Below, in pieces: positions 61,410-64,000 of a DNA stretch of 64,000 nt. The notes below the pieces were generated by a model, which saw only the letters and a program-made list of their open reading frames with translations, had not been told where the DNA came from and made no database searches. The stretch lies in contig NZ_CP032098.1 of NCBI RefSeq assembly GCF_003544935.1, positions 1,984,001 through 2,048,000 of the forward strand, read 5' to 3'. This DNA is from Malaciobacter molluscorum LMG 25693 (GTDB taxonomy: Bacteria > Campylobacterota > Campylobacteria > Campylobacterales > Arcobacteraceae). The position numbers and the translations under genes were made by a program. Each line of letters opens with the position of its first letter. Positions within the stretch are counted from its first letter, which is position 1.

Positions 61410-63528
61410 TATTTTTTAAATAATCAAAATATATTTTAAATTCACAACCTATATATTCACTATTTTTATAATTAATTTTTATATTATTTACATCAATTTT
61501 TCCATTCATATGATCAACTATTATTTGATGTGTCATATAAAGTCCAATTCCGGTTCCTTGTTTTTGATGTTTTGTTGTAAAATATGGTTCAAATATCTTT
61601 GATTTTATACTCTTTTTTATTCCACCAGCGTTATCCTTTATAGAAATAACAACTATGTCATTTTCTAAATATGTATGAATATTAATTAATCTATCTTCAT
61701 GATTTAACTCTTTTAATGCATCTTTTGCATTATTTATTATATTTATTAAAGCTTGTGTTAATTCATTTTTATAACCTTTTATAAATAAATCATTAGAAAA
61801 CTCTTTTTGTATGTCAATATAATGGTTTTTAAAACTTGATTCTAATAATTTTAAAGCTTTATTAATAACAAAACTTATATCTATACTCTCTTTTTCTTTA
61901 TCTACTTTAAAAAAGTTTCTAAAATCATCAATTGTTTTTGATAAATATTTAGTATTTTTTATAATCATATTCAATGAATTTTCCAAACTCTTATCATCTA
62001 AAATACCAAACTCTTTTTCTATTTTTATTCCACTTGCTGCTGTACTAATAGAACTTAATGGCTGTCTCCATTGATGGGCTATATTACCTATCATTTCACC
62101 CATCGACACCATTTTTGATTGTTGAAATATTAATTTATCTTTATTTTTTAATTCTGAAATATCTACAATATTTGTGATTTTTAATCTTTTTGAATTTAAT
62201 TCAACAAATTTCCCTTGAATTAAAGCAGTAAAAACTTCTCCATTTAATTTCTTTAATTCTACTTCATAAGGTAAATTATCTTTTAATATCTTTCTTTTTA
62301 CTGTTTGGATTGACGAATTTGCAATAAAATCAAAAATACTTTTATTTTTAATTTCATCTTTTGAATTTGCACCTAATAGTTTTAATGTTATATCATTTAC
62401 ATCAATGCAATACTTTGTATCATGTATAATTATTGCTTCCATAGTAGAATTAAATAAAAACTCAAAACTATCTCTTGAATTTTTTAGATGTTTTTCTCTA
62501 TTATTTATCTGAGTTTTCATTTTTTCAAAACTACCAATAAGTTCAGAAATCTCTTTAAAAGTAGATTTTTCTATTTTTTTATTATATTTTCCATTTGATA
62601 TATCTTTTGTAGTTTCTTGAAGATAATCAAATTGCTTAAAAATATTAGTAAATAATTTAAAAACAAAATAGAGTATAAAAAGAATAAAAAGAAGTACAAC
62701 AAAAAATAGGGAGATTAAAAAACCTTTTAATGTATTTAAAACTAAATCATAATTTTCTCTAATTACTATTGTCCACCCAGTTTTTTCTAATTTTGTGTAC
62801 ATGCCAAAATTATTATCATTAGAATTTGAATTTTTAAACTTGGCTAAATTAAATTCACTATTTTTATTAATTAGATCATTATAAATAGAACTATTTTTTG
62901 CATTAAATCTTTGATTAACTAGATTTATAGAATCTGGATTAAATATAAATATTCCATTTTGATCTAAAATTCTAATCATATGAGAATTATCATTATTTTG
63001 TAACTTTGTTATAAAGTTAGAGAAAATATCAAGCCTTAAAATAATGACTAATACTTTATTATCTTTTTTTAATGTGTAAGAAATACTAGGTTTATTATCA
63101 ACAGAAGAAAAAAATACATTTGACCATGAAGAACTTTTAAATTTATTTACAGATTTAAAATAAGTTTTATTTGAATAATCAAATCCTTTATAAATATGAT
63201 CATTACTTTTAGCATAAAAATCAATAATTCGTCCCTCTTTATTTAAAATTAATATAGAAGATATATCACTATTAAGCTCAACAACATTTTTTAATAAAGT
63301 ATCTCCTACTTTATAATTTTTAATTATATAGTTTGAAATCTTTTCTATTTTATTTAATAAATGATTTGCTTGAGATTTAACTTGTTTTATAACTTGTTGT
63401 TGAGAATGTTTTACACTATTTATTTTCATATCATTAAAACTAATAATTGATATAATACCAATTATTATTGAAACCATTATAATAGAAAAAAGAACAAGTG
63501 TAGAAATTGTATTTTTTAAACTTTTCAT
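61405..63528 (-). CDS. Sensor histidine kinase with double Cache domain
   Basis: 707 residues. TM1 (about 10-32), dCache_1 sensor (about 35-270, with DYSNKTYFKSV and TGWTIVIREN), TM2 (about 275-297), HAMP, PAS (about 360-460) and a kinase core with phospho-His in IAHQWRQPLSSIS and ATP lid GTGIGLYMTH. The HQWRQPL form is common in this phylum. It starts one base beyond the binding-protein gene, so the two are co-transcribed and the binding protein may present the ligand (inference). No response regulator is adjacent in the window. Confidence 0.9.
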   Translation of the reverse strand: MKSLKNTISTLVLFSIIMVSIIIGIISIISFNDMKINSVKHSQQQVIKQVKSQANHLLNKIEKISNYIIKNYKVGDTLLKNVVELNSDISSILILNKEGRIIDFYAKSNDHIYKGFDYSNKTYFKSVNKFKSSSWSNVFFSSVDNKPSISYTLKKDNKVLVIILRLDIFSNFITKLQNNDNSHMIRILDQNGIFIFNPDSINLVNQRFNAKNSSIYNDLINKNSEFNLAKFKNSNSNDNNFGMYTKLEKTGWTIVIRENYDLVLNTLKGFLISLFFVVLLFILFILYFVFKLFTNIFKQFDYLQETTKDISNGKYNKKIEKSTFKEISELIGSFEKMKTQINNREKHLKNSRDSFEFLFNSTMEAIIIHDTKYCIDVNDITLKLLGANSKDEIKNKSIFDFIANSSIQTVKRKILKDNLPYEVELKKLNGEVFTALIQGKFVELNSKRLKITNIVDISELKNKDKLIFQQSKMVSMGEMIGNIAHQWRQPLSSISTAASGIKIEKEFGILDDKSLENSLNMIIKNTKYLSKTIDDFRNFFKVDKEKESIDISFVINKALKLLESSFKNHYIDIQKEFSNDLFIKGYKNELTQALINIINNAKDALKELNHEDRLINIHTYLENDIVVISIKDNAGGIKKSIKSKIFEPYFTTKHQKQGTGIGLYMTHQIIVDHMNGKIDVNNIKINYKNSEYIGCEFKIYFDYLKNT

Positions 63529-63529
63529 A

Positions 63530-64000
63530 TTATCTCTTTAATTTAAACTCTTGATTATTTACTTCAACTAAAATATAATTCCTTTTAATATCACCATACC
63601 TATCAAACTCTATTTCTCCTTGCAATCCTTTAAATATTTTTTTAGTTAAGATATATTTTTTTATATCTTTTGCATTTGTAGAGTATCTTAACGCTTCTTT
63701 CAATATTTTAGCAGTTTCATATGCTTGAATAGATGCTGAAGATGGTTTTTCATTAAAAACTTTTATATATCTATTTTTAAATTTTAAATACTGTTTTTCT
63801 TTAGACATATTATCATAACCAGTACTAAAAAGAACACCTTCTACTGCCTTTCCACCCTCTTCTATAAATTGATAATCTTTTGCCCATCCTGAAGATGCAA
63901 TTATTTGTTTTATACGCTTTAATTTAAAAATTTGTATTAATTTTGCAGTATCTATTGAGTTTGCTATTATAAAAATAGAACTTGAGGTATCTAGTTTTTT
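63530..64000 (-). CDS. Periplasmic amino-acid-type binding protein, C-terminal part only
   Basis: The frame is open to the window edge (156 codons plus stop visible; N-terminus outside). IFIIANSIDTAKLIQIFK, VEGVLFSTGYDN, and SASIQAYETAKILKEAL followed by FKGLQGEIEFDRYGDIKRNY are typical of the last domain of Leu/Ile/Val-type binding proteins (Peripla_BP_6). Immediately upstream of the Cache kinase without ABC permease genes in view, so a sensory rather than transport role is possible. An internal ATG at 63808 is not the start. Confidence 0.8.
   Translation of the reverse strand, partial: KKLDTSSSIFIIANSIDTAKLIQIFKLKRIKQIIASSGWAKDYQFIEEGGKAVEGVLFSTGYDNMSKEKQYLKFKNRYIKVFNEKPSSASIQAYETAKILKEALRYSTNAKDIKKYILTKKIFKGLQGEIEFDRYGDIKRNYILVEVNNQEFKLKR

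Overview
The window is about 64 kb of a very AT-rich, gene-dense bacterial chromosome that reads as Campylobacterota, family Arcobacteraceae (Arcobacter in the broad sense). Grounds: a voltage-gated sodium channel carrying the TLESWSM selectivity filter of the Arcobacter NavAb channel; the block birA-parA-parB-ATP synthase-tolQRAB-pal; an rRNA operon in the order 16S-tRNA-Ile-tRNA-Ala-23S-5S; an adenine/futalosine-type nucleosidase; and AAGGATTTT-like ribosome binding sites. No phage, transposon, integron or CRISPR array was seen. The species cannot be fixed by eye.

Layout. 1-2.3 kb: 5' part of a Cache-domain receptor divergent from a response regulator, then an EI24 membrane protein. 2.3-3.5 kb: a radical SAM/SPASM enzyme and, upstream on the same strand, a tiny transcription unit with a broken 58-codon reading frame. 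3.6-10.6 kb: adenine deaminase, dGTPase, a tautomerase/MFS/LysR module, a DEAD-box helicase and a DUF2721 protein. 10.6-16.4 kb: exonuclease, sodium channel, an unknown protein, then a 7TMR-DISM histidine kinase, its response regulator and a LuxI/FeeM-like acyltransferase. 16.4-20.6 kb: SbcCD, a 24-residue membrane peptide and an unknown protein. 20.7-26.3 kb: the rRNA operon on the minus strand with a consensus promoter. 26.4-33.5 kb: MTA/SAH nucleosidase, FabD, SlyD and the Tol-Pal operon. 33.5-41.6 kb: F1Fo ATP synthase, ParAB, BirA. 41.7-47.3 kb: Fmt, ProB, Obg, L27, L21, RidA, DnaG. 47.4-54.0 kb (mostly plus): TPR protein, RNase HI, RNase III, chorismate synthase, a NifX-like/DUF134 pair, HtpX, two SixA phosphatases. 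54.0-58.7 kb: the conserved rpmH-rnpA-yidD-yidC-jag-mnmE cluster. 58.8-64 kb: ClpB, a Cache histidine kinase and the end of a periplasmic amino-acid-type binding protein.

Most of the window is housekeeping. The best candidate for an undescribed system is at 11.9-16.4 kb: the kinase, regulator and autoinducer-synthase-like enzyme, where the same direct repeat (TGTGACR-N5-TGTGACR, 12-bp period) stands before the kinase/unknown-gene pair and again before the acyltransferase. Other points are three genes whose only plausible starts are AUA, AUC and AUU, each behind a good Shine-Dalgarno; the broken Cys/His-rich peptide gene; a clpB promoter carrying both HAIR-like and CIRCE-like operators; and a palindrome flanking a -10 box before the DUF134 gene. 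All calls are by reading motifs and context; no database search was run.
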